A DNA stretch of 64,000 nt, taken from positions 80,576,643 through 80,640,642 of the forward strand of contig CM049307.1 of the NCBI GenBank assembly GCA_026874595.1, written 5' to 3'. The notes under the pieces were generated by a model that was given only the letters and a program-made list of their open reading frames with translations, was not told where the DNA came from and did no database searches. Position 1 is the stretch's first letter, and each line of letters starts with the position of its first letter. Shown piece by piece: positions 1 through 12,845 of the stretch. The position numbers were made by a program, and so were the translations under genes. The DNA comes from Sipunculus nudus. Taxonomy: Eukaryota > Annelida > Sipuncula > Golfingiida > Sipunculidae.

Positions 1-640
1 ATTCTTAAATAAACCCTATCAATACAATACACTAAATCAATACAATCATACAGTAAAACAGCGGTATAGCAACAAGTCAACACAATCACACAGAAAATAA
101 TGATTGTGCACACTACCTGGATATCAACACCATCACAACGATAAGTCCTTTAAATATAAGCTCTCGGAGAATGACGGTCCAGTGGAAAGTTCTTGCAACA
201 ACCCAGGAAGTAAACTGAATTCCAAATGCATAAAATCCAAGAGAAAGTCTTTGAAAATCTATAATTGCCGCATTCGTCGGATAAGGTCCTGACACACGCT
301 TCTGCGTCCGCTGGAATCAGCTCTGCTGTCTGCCCTCTGGTTCTAAAAAACAGCCCCTTTATATACCTTCACACCCCAAGCCGAGATTCTTCCACTTCTA
401 GAACAGTCTATAAGGTCTTGCACAACACAGTAAAACACGCGTTTCAGGAATTCTCTGGAAAGACATCGCCGTTCCTCTACACACCATGGTGTACATGTGA
501 TCTCGCCCCAAGCCAGCATAACAACAAGAGTTCAACCAGTACGGATTAAACATAGAAAGTAATACGCGGCCAGAGACGACTGCCACAACAGGAGTTACGC
601 CCGTGTCACATAATAAAAAGAGCACCTGTAACAGTATGTT
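1..640 (-). mobile_element. LTR-like repeat, copy 1 (cut by window edge)
   Basis: Read on the minus strand this segment matches the plus-strand segment 9378-10050. Shared landmarks in order are a block with GGTGTGTAGAGG, a TATA box (GGTATATAAAGG), a block with CCAGCGGACGCAGAAGCGTG, CTTATCCGACGA and a T-rich tail with GATTGTATTGATTTAGTGT. A central TATA box, a GC-richer block about 60 bp downstream and a late AATAAA-like signal are the layout of a U3-R-U5 long terminal repeat. No reverse transcriptase or gag is attached, so it would be a solo LTR. Its outer end lies beyond base 1. That it is an LTR is inference; that it is a dispersed repeat with two opposite-facing copies is seen directly. 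Confidence 0.55.
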
Positions 641-2133
641 CATAGATCTTGGATACAGTGAAAATGTATAGAGGTTATGTCTTCATATTGTTTAAGAACC
701 AAAATTGAACACTTTAAATTGAAAAATAATCAGTAATATTCATCCTACAGCAGTTTTACTAAAGAAAATAAAATAAAATATGATTTTTTTAATGACTATA
801 AAATAAACTGAATCAGTTGAGCACTTTTTTGTAATGCGCAGTATAAGGTAACCTCTTAGGGAGTTTTTAGAAGTAACATTAAACATTGTGTTAGAAGCAG
901 CGAAAGCCATTAACAATATAAATATGTTTAAGTATGGTGACCATGCAAACTTGCTCTATTTATTTAAATGTGCTCTCGGAAAAATATACTTGAACTGAAA
1001 AATGTTTTATCAATGATGAAAACTTAACGAAGAATACAAAATGATTACCCATGTAGGGGTTGAAAAAAATAACTGAGATACACCTAAGATTAGGAAAAAA
1101 ATAATAAACCCATGCGTTATCTATACACGTTCAGACTATACAAGCTCGGCAAACATTTCCATTTATTGAAGATGTCAAGGCCACTTATGATCACCCTCTG
1201 CTTGTTTACCTAAATATATTAACTTCATTTAAAGTACATTTTAATATGTTCCATGATGATGTCTGAATGTATTCAAAGGAATTCAAATTGCAGTGTAAAC
1301 TTTATAATTACATATAAACATCACAGCACTTAAAAAAGGTGCTCAGAGAGAACACTTTCAGGATAATTTTCTATCATTTTGTAATTACCCGGGTTGAATG
1401 TTGAAGCGCGGGCGAGTCATTCTTCATAATAATATATAAAATGGTATAAAGACATAAAAACTGCTGGTTATTATTTCCCTGATTATTCTTATGGGCAATG
1501 TGGTGTTCAGGTGCATGGCTAATTTAGAAATAAGATAATGTGTATTCTGAAGGCCACCCGTCTAGGGACCACCAGTATAACTTTTGTTTATACATGAAGT
1601 CTGAAAGTGTAATTAGGGCGCCCCTTGAAAAGCGTTGCCCTATAGTCTGTTCGTCTGTCCGTGACACTTTCTTTCGCGAGCATATCTCAAAAAGAATACA
1701 TTTGGTCTTTCTCAAAATCATAGGACTGGTTGGTGTCTGTAAGGGTTCAGACCTATTTGATATCAGACCCGCTGGAAATCCATTATTGCCGCCAGATCAC
1801 AATTGGTGATTACAATTTTCTTTCGCTTTCAATATCTCAAAGATAAAATGGTTGATGTTTTTGAAATTTACAGGGATTACTGGATGCCTACGAGGGCTCC
1901 AGCTATATCGAATTACAGACCTGCCTATTACTCAGTATGGTCGCCAGAGGACAACCAGTGATTTTCTTTTTCAAATATTTAACAGGACATTGACACTCAT
2001 GAGGGGTTCCGTCCTTTCTAATATTTGTTAACACCAATATGCCTGTTTTTGGCAAATAATTATTAAATCCTTTCGCAGCGATATTTTAAAATAATGCTGT
2101 AATTTTTTTCTCTTAAAAATTATCTCTTTCAAA

Positions 2134-2187
<54 letters not shown>

Positions 2188-5158
2188 TTGTCTTATCCTG
2201 AAGCAAGTGGAAAAAACATGAGGGCTTTTCGTGTAACTTTCTCAGTATTGTCAGTCCCTGTTTTTCTTTCTATCCATTACGGGTTTAACCATGACAATTA
2301 CATTTAAAGATGGGAAATGGTAGCATCGTCTTCGGTTAACGTATAAAAGATACGATAACTTCTATGTTGTTATCCATCTATTGCGAAAAAGGGTGCAAAG
2401 AGCATTCTCTGGAGATCTACGAGTGTTTATTCAATGTACTTGTCAATTGTTTGCAAATTACCTGGCCTTTAGGAATATATTAAAATTAACCAGTGATGCC
2501 ACTCTATACTTTTATATAAGACTCATTTCTTTTAATACCTTTTCATATTTTTAACATTTATAAATATATTTATAATAACCAGTGTTGCAATTCTATACTA
2601 TTTTTAAAGACTACATTCATTTAATATTTTTTTCTCAAATATTCATCTTCAGGTGGTAATTAAAGGCTGCATACTGGAATTAATTGATTGCATTAGAAAA
2701 GCTCTATCTGTATTTCATAACAGTAGTATTTTATAAGCAATGATTTTTCTGCGTTCTAGCCAATGTTTGAAAAAAAAACACTGGATATAGGGAACATATT
2801 GCGCTATTAATTCATAATATCATGAGAGGGACTAGGGACATAATAAATTTTATTTCACCTTGGAGCACTTTGTTATGCAAAAATAAAGTCTAAACGAAAT
2901 CGATTCCAGAATATTACAGGACTTTGCGGTCGCATTTGCAGGGCTAAATTAGCACCGGGCCAGGAAGTGTTCCCGTAATTATGAATTCAAGGATGATCGC
3001 GATTCCGAGTCATTTTGTTTTGTTGTTGAATAAAGCACTACCAAATTGTGGGATGATAGCAATTTTGGGGTGGTCGAAAGGCATGTTCCGTTGTAAATAG
3101 AAACTCCTGTAATATATTACTGTTAAAGTACTTGTGAAATAAAGTGTGTTTACAAAAAAGGTACAACCTTGATTACCCTCCAACTTCTATTCACTCCCCC
3201 CATCCCGACCCTTGAAGACACCTTCCCCACCCTGCATGGGGAATCCCCAGTCTGTATACATCATGTGTCTGATGAGCGTTATACCCACTGTCAAAACCGG
3301 ATGCAAATAATAGGAAACAAGCGAAGAGTCCGATTAAAACAGGTTGTAACCGGTTCCAGCAAGAGGGGGTACCCCTGATGTTGAGTTTTGCACTTTGTAT
3401 TGTAGCAAATCATGAGGTCAGTGTAATGTAGATTTTTACCCCAGTAAAGTTGAATATTTTACTAATGCTTAGCTAAAGTGAAAACTTAAAAAAAGATTTC
3501 TCCGAGATATATATGATAAGATAAATCACATGCCCAATGTGAATAATAATTGCTTATATTATAATCCTCAACATCAACAGAGCATGTAGAAATTTGTCAG
3601 TTATAGTGATGGTATCATATATATATCGGTATGTAGAGGTAATCGTAATGAGGGTTTATACTTCAATACCAAATTTGCTTCAAAGATAAAAAGAATATTA
3701 GGATTACGTTTATAATAAGATACATTTTATTAATAGTTACTATAAATCTAAACTGTTGTTAGATATTGAATGTTATCATAGGACATTTCTGGTGAGGGTG
3801 GTTAGATAGGAAAGATTTTTATCAAAATATGTATATTACGATATGATAAGTACCAAGGATTTATTGACTATGGTAACGTATACGGGTAAAACAGTACGCG
3901 TACTGTACTTCTACTATGATATAAGTAACAATATAGCAAGGTAATTTTACTTATATTTGTTTCAAGTGTCCCTTTGGTAAACAAAACAACAGGGAGAGCG
4001 TTGAAATACATGTATATCTATATACATAATACATGTCGATGACATATTATGCGAGTGGTAATATTTACACCACATCAAATAGCAATATACAGTCCATAAT
4101 TCACAAGAACAGTATAATTAAAGAAACGTGTAAAGATATATTAGAAGCCAACAGCACTAATACGTATTAGCAGCGTTGCAATACATAACAACAAAAACTC
4201 TTATAGTTATAAATATATCGTACCTACTCCGGGGGATTCCAGTCCTGAATAGATTTTGATGAAATTGTGTGGAGAGTAAAGGGAAACCAAAGGAATAAGC
4301 TAATAAATTATTGGGTTAATCTGAACACCATTTAATTATTTTTATTTTATGTTTCTTTTCATTCGTGTTATTGGCAGTAGAGACCTTTTTTTGTTTTGTT
4401 TAAATATTTTATTGCAAAGCTCCTACAATACACATTTCATACATTTTTAGACACGATCACCTCAAATACAATGTATATAATTTATACAAAGTACATTTCC
4501 TTGACATTATTTCAACCATACTTCAACATTTCAAAGCTTGTACATTGCACATACAAAAAAATACATATATTCTAGTGGTCCCTGCAGAAAGCAAATCTTC
4601 AAATATGTTTGGGTTTCCATTACTTAAACTACAAAAGATACTGTATGTTATATTTATTCCTTATTTTGTTCCATTTTTCCAAATAATTTATAATCTTACC
4701 TTTATGTTTTGCTTGATGCTTATTTTTTTTTTATCTATTTCAATCTACTAACAGAAGCTGCCATAAATTTCATGTGTTCTGATTATTTTCCTTTGTACGA
4801 TAATATACACACACATTTTTAATATAAGGAGCACCTGATTTAGTATAGAGTTATCCTATATTGGAAACCATCCATATAATACTGTGTTCAAGATTATAGT
4901 GGCACGATCACTCGGTTTGATTTCATCTATTCAACAATTCCAGTATTTTTTGTTACAAAACATTCGTAAAAAATGTGCAGTTGGGTTTATACATACAACT
5001 AAACGCGTCCATTTATTTTATTATTCTAATTATTTATTTATTCATTTATCTAATATTTACTTTATTCATATCATTTAAGATAGTTTATTTACTATTTTAA
5101 TTATCTATTTTATTATCTATGTGTACATAATTTCATATTCGTTCATTTCTAAACATAG
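641..5158. other. AT-rich non-coding stretch
   Basis: I see no supported exon here. It could be intron of the GST paralogue whose last exon begins at 5159, since its earlier exons were not found in the window. Around 1540-1960 is a block with several 'atatctca' motifs and a TCTGTCCGTG core that resembles a dispersed repeat, though no second copy is in the window. A pure (AT)n tract lies at about 2136-2177. The rest is low-GC sequence with short chance reading frames. Confidence 0.4.
2136..2177. repeat. (AT)n microsatellite
   Basis: About 42 bp of uninterrupted alternating AT. Confidence 0.9.
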
Positions 5159-5377
5159 TTTACCTATGCTGATCTGTCGGTGCGAGCCATCGTGAATTAC
5201 CTCGAAGGCTGGGAACTCAAACTACCTCTTGAGAGAACCAGGAAGTTAAGGGCTTTGCTGGACAGGCTTGAGAAGCACCCAAAGATGGTGGAGTGGAAAC
5301 AGAACGCAGTAGTCGGCCCTAATGTGCTAGATGTGTTCCATTCCATGGCCAATGGTGCCGATGGCATTAACTCATAA
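5159..5377 (+). CDS. Sigma-class glutathione S-transferase, terminal exon (upstream paralogue)
   Basis: The exon starts after AG at 5157-5158 in phase 0 and reads FTYADLSVRAIVNYLEGW through to TAA at 5375-5377 (72 residues). It aligns throughout with the last exon of the neighbouring complete GST (16885-17091, LTWADLTVHHLVTWLQGW): same splice phase, same helical (Y/W)AD(L) motif near the start, matching R-K-L-(R/K)-A and E-x-x-P-(K/R)-(M/I)-V-E-W segments. This is the C-terminal alpha-helical part of a cytosolic GST, lining the hydrophobic-substrate pocket. No exons 1-4 for this copy were found between 1 and 5158, so either the gene extends past the left edge with an intron over 5 kb or this is an orphan exon. 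The exon has no internal stop. Weak points are a modest polypyrimidine tract before the acceptor and the missing upstream exons. Confidence 0.8.
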   Translation, partial: FTYADLSVRAIVNYLEGWELKLPLERTRKLRALLDRLEKHPKMVEWKQNAVVGPNVLDVFHSMANGADGINS

Positions 5378-7004
5378 AACCACTATTTTTCCCTGGTCGG
5401 AATCCATTGGAATATATATAGTTCATATTGTTCACGGTATATTTTTATATAAATTTTAAAACTTCAGACAATTTAATCAAGCATTCCTCTTCAGCATACA
5501 ATGTGGCCTATTAAATTGGGCCTATATATAAAGTAGTTTGAGACCAGGGGTTTGAAACATTTAAGATTTCAACCAATCCCATTTGATCTTGGGTCTGTAT
5601 ATATACTTTATTTATATTAACCATTCATCTACATCAAATATACTAAAATTTGATGAACATATTTGTTTTTAACAGCTTAAAGGTGCCTATTCTCCTGCTT
5701 TTTTAAAAAGAATGTATTTGATATCTGGTTTCCTCTGTGTAAATATTAATGGTGTAAGGGTAATTAAGGTTATGATGTAAAGGATGTATAAACTTGTTAA
5801 TCAAAAACATGTATTTAAATACAACAATGTAGAAAACGCCAAAAAAATCATGTAACTTAAGGTGGAAGGTTGCATATGTGCGAAGGTAGATTTTGGCAAA
5901 ACGCCATTTGCAAAAAATTGGCTTTTCTGACTTGCCGCCAGATGCTCTTGTTGAAGTTGTTTTTGTTATTTTAGCGGACCACCACATATTATGAACACAT
6001 TGATGTAAACAAAATAAGCAGCCTGTGTGCGGTGATATTCGCATTTTTTGCCTATTTTTGTTAAGCTCCAATAGATTACCTTTAGTTTATAAAGGTCAAA
6101 TAAGTGATTGGATTCCTTTAAGCTTCAGGAAGATGTACCGTTTTCATATATGTGAAATCAAAAAGGTTTAATTTAGATCACGATAACGACAGAAAACTGG
6201 TCCATCTGGCATTTCCATCGAGTTGCGTAGGCAGCACCAATAAAATATCATGGGCTTTGGACGCGCGGGCTCCTTTGTTGACCTTCGAAGTACTACCTCC
6301 TGGCAATTTTAACCTTATTAGTGTTAAGTTTCCTAAAAGAATTAACAACTAAAGTGTTATTTGATTTCATTTCAGATATGTTATCTTAGCTGATTAGTAA
6401 ACTTAAACTTTGTTATACAGATACGTTTATAAAAGTAGTAATATGAAGTTTCAAGAGGTGTACAGTTTCCATATATGTGTATAAGTTATCCTAGTCAATT
6501 TACAAAATAGACTTATAATTAAGGGATTCAGTGAATCAATATAATTTGAAACCGGCAGATCTTTAATATTCCATTTATATTAATGTGTGTTATTTATCTA
6601 AAGGGAATTTAAACAAAAATTTAAATAAATCAGCAATATTGAAAACGGGTTAATATTTAATATTTAATTTATAACTGAATTTTCTTTTTCTTTTGTTCAT
6701 AAGGGAGAGTATTTCGGATTAAAATGAATAAAATTTAAGTACTGTGATTATGATGTATGTATGTGTCTCTTATTAGAATATAAGTTAGAATAATAAAAAC
6801 AAAATTTGCAACTGCCTCTCTGCTTTTGTATTTGACTTTTTTATGCACTGGTCGTTCTCAAAATCCTGATATATATATATATTTTAGGTGTCCTTTACCA
6901 AAAAAAGTCCGACTGTTGTAATCTAAATAGAGTACTTCAAGAAGATGTAATCTTACACTGATTGTTTAATACCATTGACCTTTGCTATGTAGGTATATTT
7001 ACAG
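5378..7004. other. Intergenic, no supported gene
   Basis: Lies between the 3' end of the first GST and the candidate leader exon of the second. Two short related blocks containing TGTACCGTTTTCATATATG (about 6136) and TGTACAGTTTCCATATATG (about 6460) hint at a dispersed repeat. Open frames here (minus strand 5703-6071; plus strand 6152-6352) have no recognisable domain and lie in AT-rich sequence, so I do not call them genes. Confidence 0.4.
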
Positions 7005-7073
7005 GCTTGTATGAGCCTATACGTGCCTAGTTTTGCTCGTTTGTGCAGTCTATCTGACGCCGATTACATCAAG
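7005..7073 (+). other. Candidate 5' UTR exon of the GST gene
   Basis: A 69-bp segment is bounded by an acceptor-like TTTACAG (AG 7003-7004) and a strong donor, AAG|GTAAGT (GT at 7074-7075). The GST start codon at 8669 sits only 7 bp after an acceptor-like AG (8660-8661), so a spliced non-coding leader is likely, and this is the best upstream donor I found. It could be internal, or the first exon with the transcription start inside it. No TATA box was evident. Transcript data would settle it. Confidence 0.3.
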
Positions 7074-8660
7074 GTAAGTCGCAGAACAACCATGGGTCCA
7101 TTTAAGTGACATATCTAGGTAAAATGTACTACCTTTAAATCTATCCAACAGTTGTTTTTAATTCAGAGTAGACAAAGTAATACATATATAATGTTAAACC
7201 TTGTACAATTAATGTATTTTTGAATGCATATATTTATACATGTGTGAGACTTTCTTTAAGTTTCGTGAGTTATATTTTAAAAAAGTATAAAAAATTGCTT
7301 AAAATGCTTTATATTAATCCAGCCCCTTCCCAACGCGACATTATTGAAATGAAGACAGTATACTGTTTTTACTTGTTCCTCTAACTAAGGCGATAAGGCC
7401 GGCGCTTTAACTCGGACTATGCGTCATTTGGGTTTGCCAAGATATCCGGAATAGTTTATTCATGTCCAAAGGTAAACTGACAGGGGCCTGCGAGTCATGA
7501 TGAAACCTATAACAGAACACCCATAAGGGTCGTATCAAATATTTGCTGTGTGGTAGTATTTGACATAGAGGCGTATGTTGTCATGTCATATTTGCTAAAT
7601 AATGGAGAAATATGATGTTACCCAAAATTAATAACGTTAATTGCCTTTCTTCTCTATGGCACCAAATCACACGAAGCCGTCAAAGGCGTCATGATTGATG
7701 TAGAGACAAACTTTCCAAGTAAAACCGTCCTCGTTATTAACAATAGCTTCATGAATGCACGTTAGTCAACCATGAAAGAACATTTATTATTTTTCCCGAC
7801 GGAATAACGTCACTTTATGTCTTACTTCGGAAAAACTGGCAGTTGGACAACAGATGAAAATGAAAAAGTATTGTTAGAAATGCACATCTGCACATACTAG
7901 AATTGATGCGAACCCAATAGCTTGTACTGCCACCTCAACGTCTTCAGTTCATTAAAAATCGACGTTTAGGTGGCAGGCTGCCGCTAGACCAAAGGTAGAG
8001 TCGGCACGAGTAATAATGATTTATGCTGGGCTTTTCTCGGGTTCCACGAAGTTTGTAGAACTTGGCGAGAAAGCCCTTTTTTACTAAACAAAGTGAAATA
8101 TGTATAATTCTAGTTAACGTTACCTTCCATGAAACTTTCATCCTACATGGAGAGAAAATTTGTAATGGTTTGGTCTGCATTCTACAACCGTCATCGTATA
8201 CTATATCATATATTTAATTTTATTTATTATATTTTATTATATTATATATCATATTATATATTATAGTACAGTGAAACAGCGCCTAACGACCACCAATGGT
8301 TAACGACTACCTACACATAACGACTCCTTGTTCATGGTGCCGATTCTTTTTTGTTTTTGTTTTTGTTTTCCTTTAGACCACGCTTAGACGATCACCCACT
8401 TTATCGAAGTCCCATTCTTGGTCGTAATATCGAGATTATTGTATATTCCATATTTTATGACCACTATTTCACATTAACATAATCGCTTTCACTTTGATTA
8501 AGATTAACTAAACATGAAGCAATGTTTTATTTTTATTTTAATGCCATAAGATGGAAAGAGTAACAGCGGGTTGATATTATTATTGATCAGCCGAATCATT
8601 TATATGTTTAATTCTTTGTAAATATTTAAATATTGTTAATAATAAATGTTATTATTTGTA
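7074..8660. other. Probable leader intron, non-coding
   Basis: No coding exon seen. At 8269-8440 a TA-flanked CAGTGAAACAGCGCCTAACG with several ACGAC/CGACCA motifs resembles one end of a pogo/Tigger-type transposon, but I could not find a matching opposite end. Confidence 0.35.
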
Positions 8661-8668
8661 GATCCACC

Positions 8669-8801
8669 ATGGTACACTACAAGTTGATATACTTAGACCT
8701 GAATGCTCGCGCAGAAGTCACGCGCATGCTTTTCTTCTTAGGAGGAAAGGCATTTGAGGACATCCGGTTTGATATTTCGGAAATCCCAAAGTATAAGCCG
8801 T
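8669..8801 (+). CDS. GST coding exon 1
   Basis: Encodes residues 1-44 plus one base of codon 45. It begins at CCACCATGG, 7 bp after an acceptor-like AG, and ends at donor CCGT|GTAAGT. It contains Tyr8 and the following helix (RAEVTRMLFFLGG). An in-frame upstream ATG at 8633 would precede the acceptor AG and is not used in this model. Confidence 0.9.
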
Positions 8802-10088
8802 GTAAGTGTAATACAATGCGTGGTATATTCATCTTTCTACAAGCAAGCAATGATTAAGTCGAGTCCACAATTTCCGAGTCTAAGATAAAGTCCGAGTCCA
8901 GGCCTTTCGAGTCCGAGTCCAAGTCCGAGTCTTTGAGGTTCCAGTCCAAGTCGACATTCTTCGAATCTGAGCCATGTGGAACCCGAGTCCAAGTACTTGT
9001 CCAATTCAGATCATTATAAAAGTTTAAATGGAAATTGGACATGCTTTTACTATAATGGTTGATTACATTTATAGCTCCGGAAGCTGAGCCAAGCTTGGTT
9101 TATATAATGATATTATTTTGTAATGTCTGTTTGTAGTCCGCACATGTATATAAGTGTGTATCATATATGAGTTTTTCGCTATTAGACTCGAGGCGGACCC
9201 TCGATGATTTCTGGAGTCCTTACTTCTACGTGCAAGTCCTGGACCCTCGAGTCCATATCGGAGTCCGAGTACCTCCTAAGTGGACTCGAGTTCGGACTCT
9301 AGTCTAAGTCCGGACTCGAATCCTACATCCTGAATTTTTGGTATATACGATTGGTTTCATTTTCTGTGAAGAGGACTTGTCACCTATAGAGGTACCCTAC
9401 TAGCCTATAGAGGTACGGGTGACATAGATTTGCTCTAATATATCTGAACCACAGGTTGAGACTTCTTGAGTATATGTGCTTGCTTGGGGCGAGCTCACGT
9501 GTACACCATGGTGTGTAGAGGCACGGCGATGTTTTTCTAGATGATTCCTGTAACGTGTGCTTACCGTGTAAATGTATTTTTCTTCGAATATTCGAGAAAA
9601 TGAAGCTTCTCGGCTTGAGGTGAAAAGGTATATAAAGGGCTGTGTTTTAGAGCCGGGAGAGCAGCAGAGAAGATTCCAGCGGACGCAGAAGCGTGTGTCA
9701 GTTTCTGGGACCTTATCCGACGAGTGCGGCAATTATAGATTTTCTTTTGGACTTCAGTTTACTTTCTGGATTGTTACAAGAGCTTTACACTGTACTGTCA
9801 TTCTCCAAGAGTATTCATTTAAAGAACTTAGTTGTGACGGTGGTGGTATCCAGATACTGTGTACTTTGTGTATTTTACTGTGTGATTGTATTGATTTGTT
9901 GTTATACAGCTGTTTTACTGTATAATTGTATTGATTTAGTGTTTTGTTATGGTAGGGTTGTTTTACGAATAAATTATGGTTATTTGTTAATAAAAAAACA
10001 CTGACTTCTTTATTCATTCCCCTAGAAATTTCACGCTGCCTAGTGTTACAGAAACTGATTTTTTTTATCTCCATTACAAATACATATA

Positions 10089-10161
<73 letters not shown>

Positions 10162-11656
10162 TTGTAGTATATAAGTACTGAATGAATCCAACAGTGCTCT
10201 ATTAGCCTTACATGCTAATTTTTACATGGATAGTCAAATACGGTCTGTGTTATTTTTATGTATTATTTTTATATATTTGTTTATTTATTTGTATGTAATG
10301 AATTGCAAGTCAACAACAAATTCCTGAAACTGAAGGCTAATAAATGTTATCTTATCAATTAGCTTATCTTATCTGATGCACAGAATTTATAACGAAAATG
10401 TTTATTTACATATTATCACGTGTTTTAATGGTGTCGCAATAGTCAGATGAAGTGAAATATTAAGGAACGGTTTGTGATATTATGTAACTACAAGCCGAAG
10501 CACTCAGCCATGCTCAGGTGGGAGTGTATGGGGATTTATATGATTATGTCTGCATTTGGAAATGAGCTCTGACCTTTTGATTAGTCTTTGTGTCTTGGGG
10601 AACGTTATGGTTTGGACTTTTTCCAGACAAATATTACACCTTCATGCACTGGGGAGCTTTCTCGGGACTGCGTACTTGAGGACCCGCCAGTGTATTAAAT
10701 ATTGGGTGTTTGTTTTCTGTTTGAGCCAAATGAACTTTGTGAGTTCCGAGTCTTTTTCATACTTAAAGTGGCTGAATGATTTCTTGTGGTACCTGTTGCG
10801 GGGTTTAAAGTCGGTGCCGGCAAGTCCGATGTAGGTTTTTCTAAGGCGCTGACGTCACAACCCAAACCTTGGCAAAACGCAATCGAGCGGATTCAATTTC
10901 CGTAAAAAAACAGTGGCCCCTTCAAGGAGCATGCCTACAAGCTGGCATTATGCATCGGGCTTGCCTGCATGCACTGACACCTGACCATGGCTGAGTGCTT
11001 CGGCACGTTATTACATAATTTCATCAACCGTTCCTAAACAGTTCACATCTGACGATGGCGACAACATGAAAACACGTGTTAATGTGTAACTGAACATTTT
11101 CGTTATAATTTCTTTATATAGATATATAAGGATAGGTCATGGGCCTGCAGGTGGCACTGTCAATTGAATGAAGATAAAGTGTCCATATGATAACAATGAT
11201 ATCTTATTATTAAGCCATTCTTATGGTTTATTTATTGTTATTACTATTGTTGTTATTTTCTAGTTGATGTTTTAATTAACTGTAAAGCAAGTTTATTATT
11301 ATTAAAGTAACATTCATCATATTCATATATTAATCTATTTCCCTTAACATGTATTTTCACACTATTATTTTTAGCCGCCCCTTTTGGACAGTTTCCAGTT
11401 TTGGAAGTAGATGGAGTAAAGATGTGTCAGAGTCACTCCATCAACCGTTATCTGGCAAACCAGTTTGGTAAGTCATGTTTTGTACATAATTAGGCCCGAT
11501 ATAGGGTACACCCCTCATGCGGCGGTTTAACAGTCGTTCCAGGACTCCTTCGTTTTAACCGCTGCTTCGTATAGCAAGCTTCTCCAGATTGACCAAACTA
11601 TGAACTCAATAAATAATCATGAGCAGTGCATTTGCGAGTAACCAATCAAGTATTTT

Positions 11657-11703
<47 letters not shown>

Positions 11704-12759
11704 AAGGAGACCGTTTAAACATATCTAGACCAAAGATTGCAGGAGCTATTCCGCCGACTGCCGAGTGAATAAAAAGACAAAAATCCAAAATGGCAAAATA
11801 CTTCACAATGATTGCGATATATTCATCACTGGAGAACAGAGCTATAGCAATGACGTCTGATGACGTCATTCCTTGATGACATAACTGAATCCGGGTCATG
11901 TGCCGAATCCAAACCCCGAAATGCCCGAAATCTCATGAAATATTCAGGGCCTTTCGGGAATTGTCATCCAGCATCTTCTATCGATTCTGAAGCGTCATCA
12001 GGGATTATTCACAAAAATATGGTCACTTATGCACGAATCGCACGGGTCAGTGAGCATCCTACAAAAAGCGACCCCATATGGTGGAGGCATGTATCCATTT
12101 AGATGCAGATTTCTAGTTAAATGTTATAGTAATACATTTTTTAAAGTTGAAGCTAGGCAGGTTCCTCAACATGAAATAACCAATTTCGGTTTGATTATAA
12201 TTATCTTTATTTTTCGTTGTTTTTTAGATCAATTAAATTTTATTTTTAAAATGAAATCGGTAGTAGCGCCTGGTCTGTTAGACCTAAATACCTTGAAAAT
12301 CTGCTATAACAAACCCTCCTTTTCTTCTCGCCAGGGTATGCGGGTAAAACGCCACTGGATAAGCTCCGGGCTGATATGATCGTTGATTGGACTGAAGATA
12401 TGGTGAAAGTGTTCAGACCGACAATGTTTGGGGAATCTGGATATGAACCTAAGGTTTTGATGCTTTCTGTACTCCATGAAACAGAACTTCATGAATAGTG
12501 TGTATATCTTACACATACTCGCACCCACATGCACACATATACACACGTGTGTTCTTCGGCATCAACAGAGGCATCGACAAATGACATACACGGCTATACT
12601 GTTGATTATTATATATCTATGTAACTGAAATAATCAATTCTGAAAAATACGATACTACAGCTTTAATACCAAAATAACACGCCGATTTTTCCGTCTCGTC
12701 CTGTGTTCTTCTATCATACCCGACACATTTTTTATATAAGTCATACACACACACCCTCT

Positions 12760-12845
<86 letters not shown>

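Larger units (their letters stand above)
10389..11106 (-). mobile_element. Penelope-like element fragment with inverted terminal repeats
   Basis: A 718-bp element is bounded by ATAACGAAAATG and CATTTTCGTTAT and flanked on both sides by AATTT, a candidate 5-bp target duplication. Imperfect terminal repeats of about 120 bp (10389-10512 and 10984-11106) are inverted; landmarks are GCTGAGTGCTTCGGC, AACCGTTCCT and AACACGTG. Between them, on the minus strand, is a GIY-YIG endonuclease remnant. A GIY-YIG C-terminus plus terminal repeats that can be inverted and carry hammerhead ribozymes is the established signature of Penelope-like retroelements. The reverse transcriptase is missing, so the copy is truncated and non-autonomous. 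Confidence 0.75.

Noticed and set aside
5703-6071. 122-residue minus-strand frame
   Set aside because: AT-rich, low complexity C-terminus, no family, no splice support.
8269-8440. A second pogo-like transposon
   Set aside because: Only one end-like sequence (CAGTGAAACAGCG) was found, with no matching opposite end or transposase.
8854-9042. Asp/Ser-rich minus-strand protein
   Set aside because: Product of the GAGTCC repeat.
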